Origin: Trichobilharzia szidati
Taxonomy: Eukaryota > Platyhelminthes > Trematoda > Strigeidida > Schistosomatidae
NCBI GenBank assembly: GCA_944472155.2
Contig: OX235279.1
Span: 157,192,199-157,256,198 of the forward strand
Direction of reading: 5' to 3'
DNA length: 64,000 nucleotides
The translations under genes were made by a program, and so were the position numbers. The notes beneath the pieces were generated by a model, which had not been told where the DNA came from, did not search any database, and was given only the letters and a program-made list of their open reading frames with translations. Positions 10,861-21,666 of the stretch are shown in pieces; within the stretch, counting starts at the first letter, position 1; each line of letters begins with the position of its first letter.

Positions 10861-11156
10861 TTTCCTGAAGGTGCCAATTGTAGGAAGTCCATTATTTTAT
10901 CATTGTCTGTAGCTACTAACGAAGCAATGAGTCAACCGTGAAACAGTTCTACAAGGCTTTCGGGAGTTGGGCATTACGCAGTAGTGTGAATGTGGCTGCG
11001 TACAAGAGAATGAATAAGAAACTCGGAATTGAAATCGCTAAAATTTTACGACCTCAATAACGTTTGGAGGTTCGGTGTCCACATACCATGAAGGTAGGTG
11101 CAAGATCCTGATATTATTGATATAAGTATAAAACTTGGGCACTGAGGTAGAGTGTA

Positions 11157-11405
11157 ACTCCATTATGGATAAGATTTTATTTTGATAAATCACACAGTGT
11201 TACACAGTAATTTTAACTGATGACGTTTCGAGCACAAATTATTGCTCATAATCATATCAAGTTACTCACACAACTTTTTCCTTCATTTATGTGTGAGTAA
11301 CTTGATATGATTATGAGCAATAATTTGTGCTCGAAACGCCATCAGTTAATATTACTGTGTAAGACTGTGTGATTTATGAAAACAAAATCTTATCCATAAT
11401 GGAGT
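11157..11405. repeat. 116-bp hairpin built from two head-to-head Penelope-type terminal units (left arm)
   Basis: Arms 11157-11272 and 11290-11405 are near-perfect inverted copies around a 17-nt loop. Each contains GAGC-loop-GCTC-GAAACG(T/C)C, the same module that borders the Penelope-like element at 20305-21900 (there with GAAC/GTTC). It resembles the stem II/GAAA/stem III side of a hammerhead ribozyme but lacks a proper CTGATGA. Mirrored at 62963-63211. Confidence 0.75.
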
Positions 11406-12746
11406 ATTTCACCGACAGTTGGGTTTCGCCCTCGACTTGTAATTTAATGCTAGAGGGATATTGAAGCAAATGTATCGATCTCTTGTTGGGTCAATTAGCC
11501 CTGAGGTAAACACATGCGCGGTAGCGCACATGTTCACTTTCAGACTCAAAGTGCGTATAACCACAAGGAACTGCAATCGCGAGTCAGTGACTCCATGTTT
11601 GAGGAAGTCGGCATTGGAGTATAGAAGCCATGTTCTTCACTGTCCTAACAGAGGGAAAAGAACTGGATAGGGTTTCCAGTTAGTTGGATACGAAAAGAAT
11701 GAGTGTCTGATCAATCGTATCAAACAGAATCTTAAAACTCACCTGAATTATATCAACGTTTACCAAATTGGATGAGGTTCGTTATAGGTCTCACTAGTCT
11801 GGAAGGGGAATCGGATGGCGTTTACACGATGTGTACCCATAGCCCCATAGTATTTGTTCTATGTTGATGAAAAGCAAATCAATCTGTCTGACTGGCCATC
11901 CAAACACAAAATATATCGGGATCGAGATCGAATTGTGATGACTGCTTAGCCAGCTAGGGTTTGTGCACGAACAGACAAACAAAAACCAGAGCTTCAAAAA
12001 ACAGCGTATATGTTTGATTATGAACCTTCAGCTCAGTGAGCCAACTTAAACAGTAAGGGTCACCATCTGATGACAAGTTACGAATGCTGTAGGCTGTCAA
12101 TTTTGGGGTATTTTATGCCGCTACAACTTCATTCTAGTTGGTGAACCCCAGGTCTCATTTAAACTGATTGGCGTGAAAAAGCAACAGAATTCACACAAAC
12201 TGTACCTGAGTCAGAGAAAATTCGATTACGCTTCAAACTCACTGATATCAGTTTGGGTGGTGAACTACAGAAAGCAGTGAAAAGAAGGGAGCGCTAACAC
12301 CTTAGACAGAGGAAACACGAGAAGTTATTTGGGGTCGCATTAAGTTGAATCGCTTCCCTTTACATTCACCAAGTCATTTTTGACCAACTTTAAAAAAATA
12401 TTTTATGAAATATGAGTGTTGCGAAATCTGTTGGGCCTTCACCCGAATTCGAATCTTCGTCCTTGGACAAGGCTGATCATAGCTTGCGTTTAGCGCGATC
12501 TACGACATTTGCGCGTGAGTTTGATGATAGGTGAGTTATTTAGGCCATCAAAGCAAGGTGACTAGTGGGGTTGAATTTATGTCAGTGAATTCAAGTAGTT
12601 TTGTATTGTTTCTCACATAGTCTGACTCGTTATGTCCTTGGTTTCTGTGAGTATATTATCGAATAATATTAATCGATAATATAGTATAATGTTCCTCACT
12701 TCATAGACTTCAGCTGTAAGTATGTTTACGCTACAAAAACGTTATT
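11406..12746. other. Intergenic, no recognised gene (left arm)
   Basis: Several short frames, identical in the right arm (mirror 61621-62962), without domains or signs of coding constraint. Nothing further recognised. Confidence 0.4.
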
Positions 12747-12932
12747 TCAAACACCTTCCCACTTTCCCCGTGTTTCCTATATATTCCCCACATTACCCAT
12801 GTCTACGGAAAATAGCTGCCCACTTTGCCCATTTCCTAAAATAGTTCACTTACTCCCACCTAACCCGTGATAAAATCAAAAACAGCCCACTTTGACCAAA
12901 TTCAAACGGACACTGCCCACATTTTAACCCAC
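12747..12932 (-). repeat. Degenerate GTGGG ladder (left arm)
   Basis: On the minus strand GTGGG or GGGG runs recur about every 15-40 nt (AAAGTGGG, AATGTGGG and similar) for about 185 bp. It is an imperfect short tandem pattern without a fixed unit. Mirrored at 61435-61620. Confidence 0.5.
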
Positions 12933-13409
12933 ATATCCCAAGTCCCAAAATATATTAACCGACTGGGATGATTGAATGCTATAAGCGTATGCTGGTCATT
13001 TGGTACTAAGTGTACATACTCGTCTATTCCATCCCTGTATAAGTAGGTTGTGCATGCAAACACCATTTTTGAGACTCGGCGGAATACCGTATTATAGAAT
13101 GATAATTCTGCAACGTAAAAACAAAATTCTGCAAAGAAAATGCTCTTCGACGTTTTCATAACTGTACAGTCGTTCACATAATCCATATTCCATTTTTGTT
13201 TAATTTTCTTTCACTTTACGTTATCATATTCCATCGTTTTATCTAGTCTCTTGATATTTCGCTCATCTTATGTCTCTATCGTATTATACTCACATTTCCA
13301 AATGTACTTCATTCCCCAATCATCTATTTGACACATGTCTATTAAACCTAAGGTCGACCTCTATTTATTTAGTTTACAGTTTACAATTTATTTAGGATAG
13401 TAGGCTATA

Positions 13410-16260
13410 TGCCTACAGGAGGTCCAATCTCGCCTTGAATGAATCAACGGATGGCGCTGATACGACGTGTTCCGGTGGGGCGTTCCAATGGTTCACAATC
13501 CGATGCGAAAAACGGATCTCCAAACGCAGACGATTCGACCGTGGTTTTTGAACCTTGAGGTGATGTCCTCACAATTGGTTGGTGCTAGAAGGAAGAAATA
13601 AATTAGATAAATTAGCTCCAAAATCATTTCTTAGGATACGGTATGCTAGTATTAGGTCACCCCTAAGTAGTCTGTATGACAATGGAAATAAACCCAGTCG
13701 ACTTAACCTCTCCTCATATGAAAGGGTTGAGAAACCCTTTATTAGCTTAGTTCCTACTCTTTGTACCCTTTCTAATAAGTCTATTTCGTATTTGAAACAC
13801 GGGCTCGCTGCCTGGATCCCATATTCCAAATGAAATAAGTCTGATATAAGTCGGATATAATATACGAAATATTTCAGCGTCAAAATTCGCAAAAGCTTTG
13901 CGTATGGCCCATAATATTGGAAAACCCTTAGTGGCTGCAGCTCTACAGTTTGTTGCTGTTTTCAAGTCATGCTGCACAACCACTCCCAAGTCCTTGTACT
14001 CAGTGACCACTGGGAGAGTAATGCCATTCATTGAGTAATTGTGCACGTGACCATGAGATACATGCATAACTACACTCTTGCTTAAGTTAATCTCCAAGGC
14101 CCAGTGCTTACACCAATCACTTAACAAGTTTAAATCTTCCTGCAAAGCAAGTTGATCACTGTCATCGTGTAAAGTCCTCCATATCTTGATGTCATCAGCA
14201 AACAGTAAGCAGGATGACCTAACTACCGATGGAATCTCATTAACATAAATCAGGAAAAGAAGTGGGCCTAGAATTGTACCCTGAGGAACGCCACTCTTAA
14301 CCGATTCCCATGTTGATAAAACCCCGTTAACTCGTACTCTTTGTCTTCTGTCCTTTAGAAAGTCTTGAATCCAGTCGGCAACCACTTGATTGATTCCCAG
14401 ACTACCTAACTTTACTAGAAGACCTGAATGAGAAACCCTGTCAAACGCCTTGCTAAAGTCGATGAATATGGCATCCACCGGTATATTAGCATCAGCTGAG
14501 CTTGCCCAACTTTCTCTGGCCAAAAGAAGGTTGGTCAAGCAAGAATGACCTGCTCTAAAACCATGCTGTTCCACAGCGAAAAGTTTGTTCCCTTCAATGA
14601 ACTGAATGATAGCATCACGAATAATTCTTTCTAGTAGTTTAACAACAATACTGGTCAAACTAACAGGACGATATTTCTGAACTAAGTTTCTAGATCCGGT
14701 TTTGAAGACCGGACTAATGATGGCATCTTTCCAGTCTCTTGGACATTCAGACTAGTTCAGAGACATATTGAAGATTACGGACAATGGCACGGCTATGTTT
14801 TCAGCCAATGCTGTTAATATACGTGGGTGGAGTTCATCAGGGCCACTGGACTTACCAGGATTGAGCCTTAGAAGCCACTTTAGGACAGTATCCTTTCCAA
14901 TGTATAAGGGTGCCATTTCCAAGTTACCTTCTGGAAAAGTTACAAAGCTGGTATCAATATTATCAGAGAATACTTGACTAAAGTGCTTGGACAAAGCCTC
15001 AGCCTTAGTCAAGTTATCCTCAGCCATGTTTGTCTGGTCATCTTCAAGCATAAGAGGTGGGATAGCATCACTCTTACATGTTCTTCTCTTGATATATGAT
15101 AAGAGTCTTTTTGGGCAGCCTGGTGAACTTTTGACTAACTGGGTTTCGTAAGCTATCCTTGACTGGTGAATCAAAGTTTTACACTGGTTTCTGGTTTCAC
15201 AGTATTTCAGCCGGAACTGCTGTAGCCCAGTAGAAACAAAGAGATTCCAGAACCTTTTTCTCCGTCTTAGAAGTGTTATAGCTTGTCTATTTATCCATGA
15301 TGGCCGGTTTGTTGGTCTTTTAGGAACCCTCCAGGGAATGAAATCAGTGGTAACCCTCTCAAGTGTATTCTTAAATCTATCCCATTCATCTTCAATGGAT
15401 GAGACAATATTGACTGACCAGTCGGCAGTTGAAGCACGCTCCTTTATAGCGACTATGTCAGCATGCCAAACACTCGGTGGGGATTTGGGTTGAAAACTGA
15501 CTAAATTGCCAACCCTTAAGTTAAAATCTAACACCCGATGATCACTGTTTGCTAGAGGTGGATGAATAACTAGACCATCCACGTCGTCGTTGTCATGAGT
15601 AAGCAATTAGTCCAGCAAGGAAGATCCTTGAGTAGAACCGAATCTTGTACTACCTAAGACATGTTGTGTCAGGGCATTTTCCATGGTAGTCAAGAGTAAC
15701 CGGGCTGTCAAACTTATTAGTGGATCCTGGAGATGTGACAGCTACCCAGCCTATATGAGGTGCATTAAAGTCACCTATAATAAGACAGCTACTGTGTTTA
15801 CTCCATTGTTTGAGGTGATCTAAAAATAAAGGGACTTCTATACAGAACACCAATGAGTAAAGTGCCAGTTGCAAAGCTTACTTCAGAGCTAATTACCTCA
15901 CTTGTCCCACTGTCATGCGCTTCAGATTTCACGGAACGAACATGTAGGGAGTTGTTGATGTACAGAGCAACCCCGCCACCTCTACGACCCTTAACCCTGT
16001 CGCTGCGCAAGCAACTAAATCCGCATAGCTCAGGTGTGTCATCTAATCCAGAAACCAGCCATGTTTCAGTAATGGCCACAATACTTGCGCTAAGGTCTTC
16101 CACTAATACACCTGGCTCGTGAAATTTGTTCCCGATACTACGTATATTAGTGTACACTACCTTCAGGCTTCCTATGCGGTCCGGCTTATCCACACAGGTC
16201 TTGGAAGCATACGTTTCCAAGACCTGACTATTTGAAAACCCACCAGTTTAAGGTTAGTCT
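13410..16260 (-). pseudogene. Family C LINE ORF2: endonuclease and RT (left copy)
   Basis: Endonuclease: VVYTNIRSIGNKF, AITETWLVSGLDD, RRGGGVALYINNSLHV, then IIGDFNAPHIGW after a frame change near 15860. RT: LNPGKSSGPDELHPR, motif A FIDFSKAFDRVSH, motif B GVPQGTILGPLLFLIYVNE, motif C LLFADDIKIW. C-terminal end: FSHRIVNHW followed by SFKARLDLL. Catalytic residues are kept, but there is a frameshift in the endonuclease (shared with the right copy), a TAG at about 14752 (CAG in the right copy), and further shifts near 13750. The left copy keeps 517 bp between endonuclease and RT that the right copy has lost. Confidence 0.8.
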
Positions 16261-16285
16261 CACCATTTTTACGTCTTGTTTCTAG

Positions 16286-17276
16286 CTAAGACAAAACTTC
16301 TTTTCCTTTAAGTCTGTCTTCAAGAGATAAATCAGGTCTGACTGAAATTCCTGACCCGGCAAGCTTGTGTACATTAGCCAGTAGATGATTCCGTTCATCA
16401 GGAGAACCTAAGACTACTTTAAGCAATCTACGCTGATTAGAACATTCATCATCTCTTTTGCCTATTCTAATCAGCTTTTTAATCGATACTCCAGGGAAAT
16501 TCGCTGGGAGCATCTTCCTTATAATACTACTCACTAATTTAAGGTCGTGATCGTGCCTTTTTACGGGACCAGATTCTTTGGACTCTTCTAAGTTTCCAAC
16601 AATTATGTTAGAGTCTAAGGAGAGCTTGTCGTGTTTAGCAGTGGCTACGTCTTTTCTCACCACTATTGATGCAGCCGGGCTACAGGTGACAGACGTTTGC
16701 CTACCTATGTTTCTTCCGATTGCTTATTTTCGTTACCCACTGATCATCTGCCTGCAGTTGCTTCTCAGGGCTGCTGCAGTTTTTGATGGTACAATCGAGA
16801 TCAGTGTCTGCACCACCTTCATGGTGAACTTCGCTTACAGTGTTCTCTGGTGCTGAGATGCTGTTTGCAGCTTCCGTTCTGTTACCCTTTCGCTTACTAA
16901 GACGCTTCGAACGCCTAGTAGGTTTTACTTTCGGGTTAACTGGGATAGTAACCGCCGGTGTGGTAACATTCATGATGGCACTTGCTGCGTCATCTTCAGA
17001 CGGTCAGTCTGTGTCACTATTACTAGCCACGCTATCATCAGGAAGTTCCATAGCCTTAGACAGTAGTTCGTGAGCCTCCCTTATCAAAGTCATCTTTGGG
17101 GAGCAACACATTCTGCACATCCAGTGGGATGTTGGAGCATTACAACGTTTGTATGCAGCTGGACGTAATCCAGTACACATCTTATGATACCACTTTTTAA
17201 AGTTATTACACTGTATTCCATCATCTACCAAAAAGTAACACTCCACCCTATTACATTTATGTGGTACTTTTGACAT
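16286..17276 (-). pseudogene. Family C LINE ORF1: PHD finger plus RRM-like protein (left copy)
   Basis: Starts ATG at 17276. A PHD/RING-like zinc finger occupies residues 8-60 (C-x4-C, CNNFKKWYHKMC, then WMCRMCC). An in-frame TGA follows (after SNSDTD), then a basic linker (KPTRRSKRLSKRK). A second break near 16690 precedes the RRM-like block: SNIIVGNLEE, KKLIRIGKRDDE, RLLKVVLGSPDERNHLL and RPDLSLEDR. The TGA and the second break are both present in the right arm, so the element was dead before the arms separated. One zinc-ligand region reads CNNFKKW here and CNNCKKW in the right copy, so the left copy has lost a probable zinc cysteine. Confidence 0.75.
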
Positions 17277-17564
17277 AATGAACTACTGGAACAGCCAAGA
17301 CAATTTATCCAATATAGACTATATAAATGTTTAAAATCAAAACTTAACAGACAAAAGTCAAGTTAAAGTTTTAAAAAATGTTCTTGAAGTGAATAACACA
17401 ACAAAAACAGCGATTTGTCAAATACGTGAAAAAAGCACTCCCTTTCATTTATGTCTCATAAATTGTAACTCAATCACATAGATCATTATTAACTCACCTT
17501 AGCACTTCCATTCGCTGTCAAACTTTAACACACGCAGGAATACTACTTGTTATTATCCATCGCA

Positions 17565-17591
17565 ATATATATATATATATATATATATATA
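17565..17591. repeat. (AT)n microsatellite (left arm)
   Basis: About 27 nt of AT repeats; about 31 nt at the mirror site 57312-57342. Confidence 0.9.
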
Positions 17592-18470
17592 CGACTGTAC
17601 AGCTATGAGGATTAAATAGTGGAGAGGAGAATTTTCTATGAATTCTTTGTTTTTATGTCTCAACGCGGATTATTAAATTAGTGCTACAACGATATAGTTC
17701 GTCCTACTCCTTCAACTTATTCTTTGTCCCCTAAGATGCCCGCATCAGGTAAAAACAAAACAAATTAGATGCGTCATTGTGAAATTCTGAAATTTCTGAC
17801 TGGATATGTCAGTAACTAACTGTGTGATCCCTGGCCTTATGAGTAAGTATTTTGTTGGATTTGCAACGAAAAGTTTAGTCTTGACGATGTGGACTGAAGC
17901 GATTCCTGCTGATATTACTGGAAATCTAGCTGACGAAAAAGTCGGATACTGCAGTATCTCAATGTGTCGATATAGTGATCATTGAGAAAAAGTTCTATGA
18001 CGAGTGATAATTGTGAAAGGTCGTACGTGATCGGTACTCAGGATGAGGAGAAACGACTCATTGTGGTACTTTCGCCGAAAGTGGATATCAGGTTCCAAGT
18101 TTTGTATACTATTGAGTCAATCCACATCAAAAACCTGACTAATACTTAGTCACCATACACTTTACTAAAATCTGTGTATATCAACAGGTAGTTTATTGTT
18201 CCTAGATCCCACATGTTTTTCTGACTTATTTTCCATTCTAAACAACCATTTCCTAATCACTCCAAACCGAACTTTATGCCACTCAGATAATGTGGCAACT
18301 TGAACTATTATTGTTCGGATCCAGTGAGTCAATCAGTAGACAATAATTACTGAATTACCGAAAATCCGTTTTCATCCCCAATGTTTTTAAGTGATAAATT
18401 TTTTTACAAAAAGAGAAGTGCTCACTTTCTGAATGCAATCTGTTACACATACTTTTCGTTGATACCTTTT
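17592..18470. other. Upstream region of left Rmt2-like gene
   Basis: No coding frame recognised. It holds the LINE family C flank and presumably the promoter. I see no convincing TATA or initiator arrangement. Confidence 0.35.
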
Positions 18471-18480
18471 CTTTTTCAGA
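18471..18480 (+). promoter_or_regulatory. Candidate splice acceptor in 5' UTR (left gene)
   Basis: A strong polypyrimidine tract ending CTTTTTCAG (AG at 18478-18479) lies 53 nt before the ATG. No obvious upstream coding exon exists, so it would receive either a 5' UTR exon or a trans-spliced leader, which schistosomes use for part of their mRNAs. Same sequence in the right arm at 56423-56432. Confidence 0.45.
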
Positions 18481-18532
18481 TATCTTTCACTTTCGTTGAG
18501 CTCATAGTGATATTTATCAATCTGAAAAAGCA

Positions 18533-18649
18533 ATGTGTGAGAATGAGCTAGGACCAGCAGAGGATGAACTTTTTGAAGCTTGTTATAGTGGAGATTTTGA
18601 AAAAGTTGTAAAATTAGTTGAAGAAGAAGATGCGGATATATGCTGTAAG
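18533..18649 (+). CDS. Left Rmt2-like gene, exon 1 (residues 1-39)
   Basis: ATG at 18533, donor AAG|GTAATT at 18650. Encodes the first ankyrin helix pair and an acidic stretch EEEDAD. Only the last two codons differ from the right arm (Cys38-Lys39 here, Tyr-Gln there). Ends in phase 0. Confidence 0.8.
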
Positions 18650-21627
18650 GTAATTAAGTTTAATTCGTGTTCGTTAGTTTATTGGACAAAAAGAGGTTGA
18701 TGGCAAAGAATATCTTCTATCTATAGCTTCCTCTTTAGGTTTTACAGTTATATATATATATATATATATGTGGGCTTGTTTTCTCGGTGTCGCCTTGTTA
18801 AGACTATGTTGAGAAGAAACTATGTGAGTCTAGGTGTGATGACATGCATAAAAATAAAATGGTAAATTGAAAAGCAGATGAAAATAAGAAGATAATTGCA
18901 TGCTACAGTTAAAGATGGCTAAAACAATAATAGCTTGTAAAATGCTTTAGGGAGAAAGGTTGGTTTTCAGGTTTATGCAAACAAAAACTTTTGGACGAAT
19001 TTCTTCTGAACAAACAGGATTGGCTTCTTCAGGTAGATTCTGATAGCTTTGTCCGCATTCAGAGGACGGACTCATAAAACAAAACTAAGATTGGCTCTTC
19101 AAACACAAGAGGTAACTTTAAATGTCTTGTTGACAAACCAACTTTGTGTTCAGTATCTACAACAAGTGACAACTAAAACAGAGAGCTTAATCGCTTTACA
19201 GGATGATGTTCAGAAAAATGGTTATGTTGAATGCGTCTAATTGTATGTTCAGTGTAACTGCCTCCAAGAAAATAAATTTTCCTAATTTTACGTGAAATTC
19301 ACTTTAGTGTGACTTATACAGCTTATCACACACAAATGCTTCTTTGAACTGTAATTCTATTGTTCTTAACAACTTGATATTACTCAAGGAAAAGCACCTT
19401 AGTATTATCAATAATAATTACTTCCCTGTATACACAGGGACATTTTGTCTAATATTTCTACGGAACTTAGTACATTTAAAACCAATCACATTGTAATTTC
19501 ATGAATAGCCGTCATTGGTCAGACTAAAGACTTCGTATATGGAAAAAGCTAAATGATCCCGAAGTTGTATGTCAGACTATAGTACTGTATGAGCTGTGTG
19601 CTATTCATGATAAAGGTCTTCAAAATAAAAGTCAGGAAGTACGGCATTTCAGAATTAAAATCAAACTCCGTAAACGACTAGGTGTGGCCAGTGAGAGGTG
19701 GGGCGCTTTGGTCCTTTTCTCGAAATGCTTTCATAACCGTTATCAGGTAAGACCTATTCACTGCCTCCACGCAAAAGTGATAGGCGCTAGTGCAAACGTC
19801 TGATGCTTGCGATCGAACTGATGGACAAGTGCAGGTCTAGTTAGGGGAGCTGGAATACCCCGATTATTCAAAATCAGTGGTGTGTACAATAGGCTCCCGA
19901 ATCCAAGATGGTCGACTAGAGGACGAACACATGTTTTAGTCACTGAAAACAATGAGAATGTGGCTCCAAATTCTGCTGCACTGTCTTATGGATGAGATTT
20001 CGAGTGGAAGGGTAGGGAGGTTTTACTGCTTAAGACAACTATCTGCTTCGGTCTTGGTGTCTAGGTAGTATTTCAACCCTCGAACAAGCTATGGGACAAA
20101 TTTTTGTGGGGCTCATTTGTAATGTCTATAATGTACAAAGTTAGTGTTTTATTATTATAATGATTAGGCTTCAAAAATGCTTCATTCATTTTTTAAAATT
20201 CCTTTGCATCCCGAGTGAAACAAGGATTTCATCTTCAACTGTGAAGTTTCAGTTGTAGTATTAGTATGTGTAACACTTGGGCACTGTGGTAGTAATTCCA
20301 CATTAGTTTGTTTATTAGTGAAACAGTATTATTTACTGGATGACGTTTCGAACAAAATTTTTTGTTCATAATCATATCAATTATAATCACACGACTTTGA
20401 CACTTGAGTTTTATGGTTTTCTTTGTTCTGTCTCTCCTATTTGTCATCGGTGGAGTAGTAGAATTTTCCAGATGTCTAACTGGACAGGTGTTGAATCATT
20501 CCTGTTGCACGTCTTTGCAGTTAATTCGATAAACAAAGCTTCTGTTATAAATCTCTCCTTCCACTCTGTGACATTAGATTTTAAAGCTATGATCTTATCC
20601 CATCCATCCTATTGTATGGTTGTGTGTAATTGCATGCAGTGAGTGGTATAGCTGAACTATTTTCTAAATTTCTTATCTTATTCGGGTCAACTAATCTATG
20701 TGTTGCTAGGTTTTTATACTCGGCTAGTCTGACTACCTCTGTTCTACTACTTTCACCTATGTATTTGACCTGACAATAATCATCCCAGCAGGGTATTGGA
20801 TAAACTAAATTGTTTTGTTTTAAAGGCTTAACAGGCAGGATCCTTCAAACGACAAAGCTTGTTTCTAATTCATTTTGTGGTTGGTTTGAATGCCAACCAC
20901 TTTTATTCCTGCCAGCATTGTTAAGGATTTTGCGTAAGGTTCCCGACGTTCCTTCCTTGTATGGAATTACTACTGATCATTTAGATTCCTTGTTGTTGGT
21001 GTTGTCTTGTGCATGTTTGACATGCATGTCGTCATTAATATTAATTACCATTATTATTGTTATTATTATTATCATCACTATCACTACTGTCATTATTTAT
21101 TTTATTTTTATTTCCACATTTCCCTACATACTTTCTGACTAATTTATCAGGGTAGTTACTAAGTTTCAAAGCCTCTCTTATATGCCTCACTTCCTGTCTT
21201 AGATTTTCCTTCGTGCTACTTAGTTTTTGTGCTCTGTTATTTAAACATTTCACCAATCCTATTTTTACTGACTTATGGTATGGGTATGATTCGAAATCCA
21301 AATATCGGTTTGAATGTGTGGGTTTCCTGTAAACACTAGTGTTTAGCTTCCCATCTTCTTCTCTTTTTACTCTAAGATCTAACATTGGAAGCTCCCCTTT
21401 TTGACTTTCCAATTCATAAGTGAATTGAAATGCCTCCACCTTTGATTTAATGTGTTCGAAAAATCTATATATATCCTGTGTTCTAACTACAGTGAATGTC
21501 ATCTACATACCTCCACCATACTTTTAGGGTGGGGCTGAACGTTTCAGTAGCTATGTTTCCCCACCCATCCACGAATACATCTGCCACAACCGGGAATATT
21601 GGTGACCCCATGGCAACTCCCTCAATT

Positions 21628-21666
<39 letters not shown>

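Larger units (their letters stand above)
13360..17290 (-). mobile_element. CR1-like LINE (family C), near full length, left-arm copy
   Basis: A minus-strand non-LTR element with ORF1 (PHD finger plus RRM-like) and ORF2 (endonuclease plus RT). Its 3' end near 13360 has an AAATAAAT-type tail. An ORF1 starting with a PHD-type zinc finger is a known CR1/L2 feature. The mirror copy is 57610-61020. Confidence 0.75.

Noticed and set aside
11210..11235. CTGATGA on the plus strand as a hammerhead core
   Set aside because: It is the complement of the GAAACGTCATCAG module; no GAAA follows a stem on that strand.
12902..13186. 94-aa minus-strand frame as a gene
   Set aside because: No domain and no start conserved between arms (the right-arm version begins differently because of the 22-bp indel). 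Treated as chance.
21041..21110. Poly-Asn tract as a prion-like protein domain
   Set aside because: It is a (AAT/GAT)n repeat inside a dead Penelope-like ORF.
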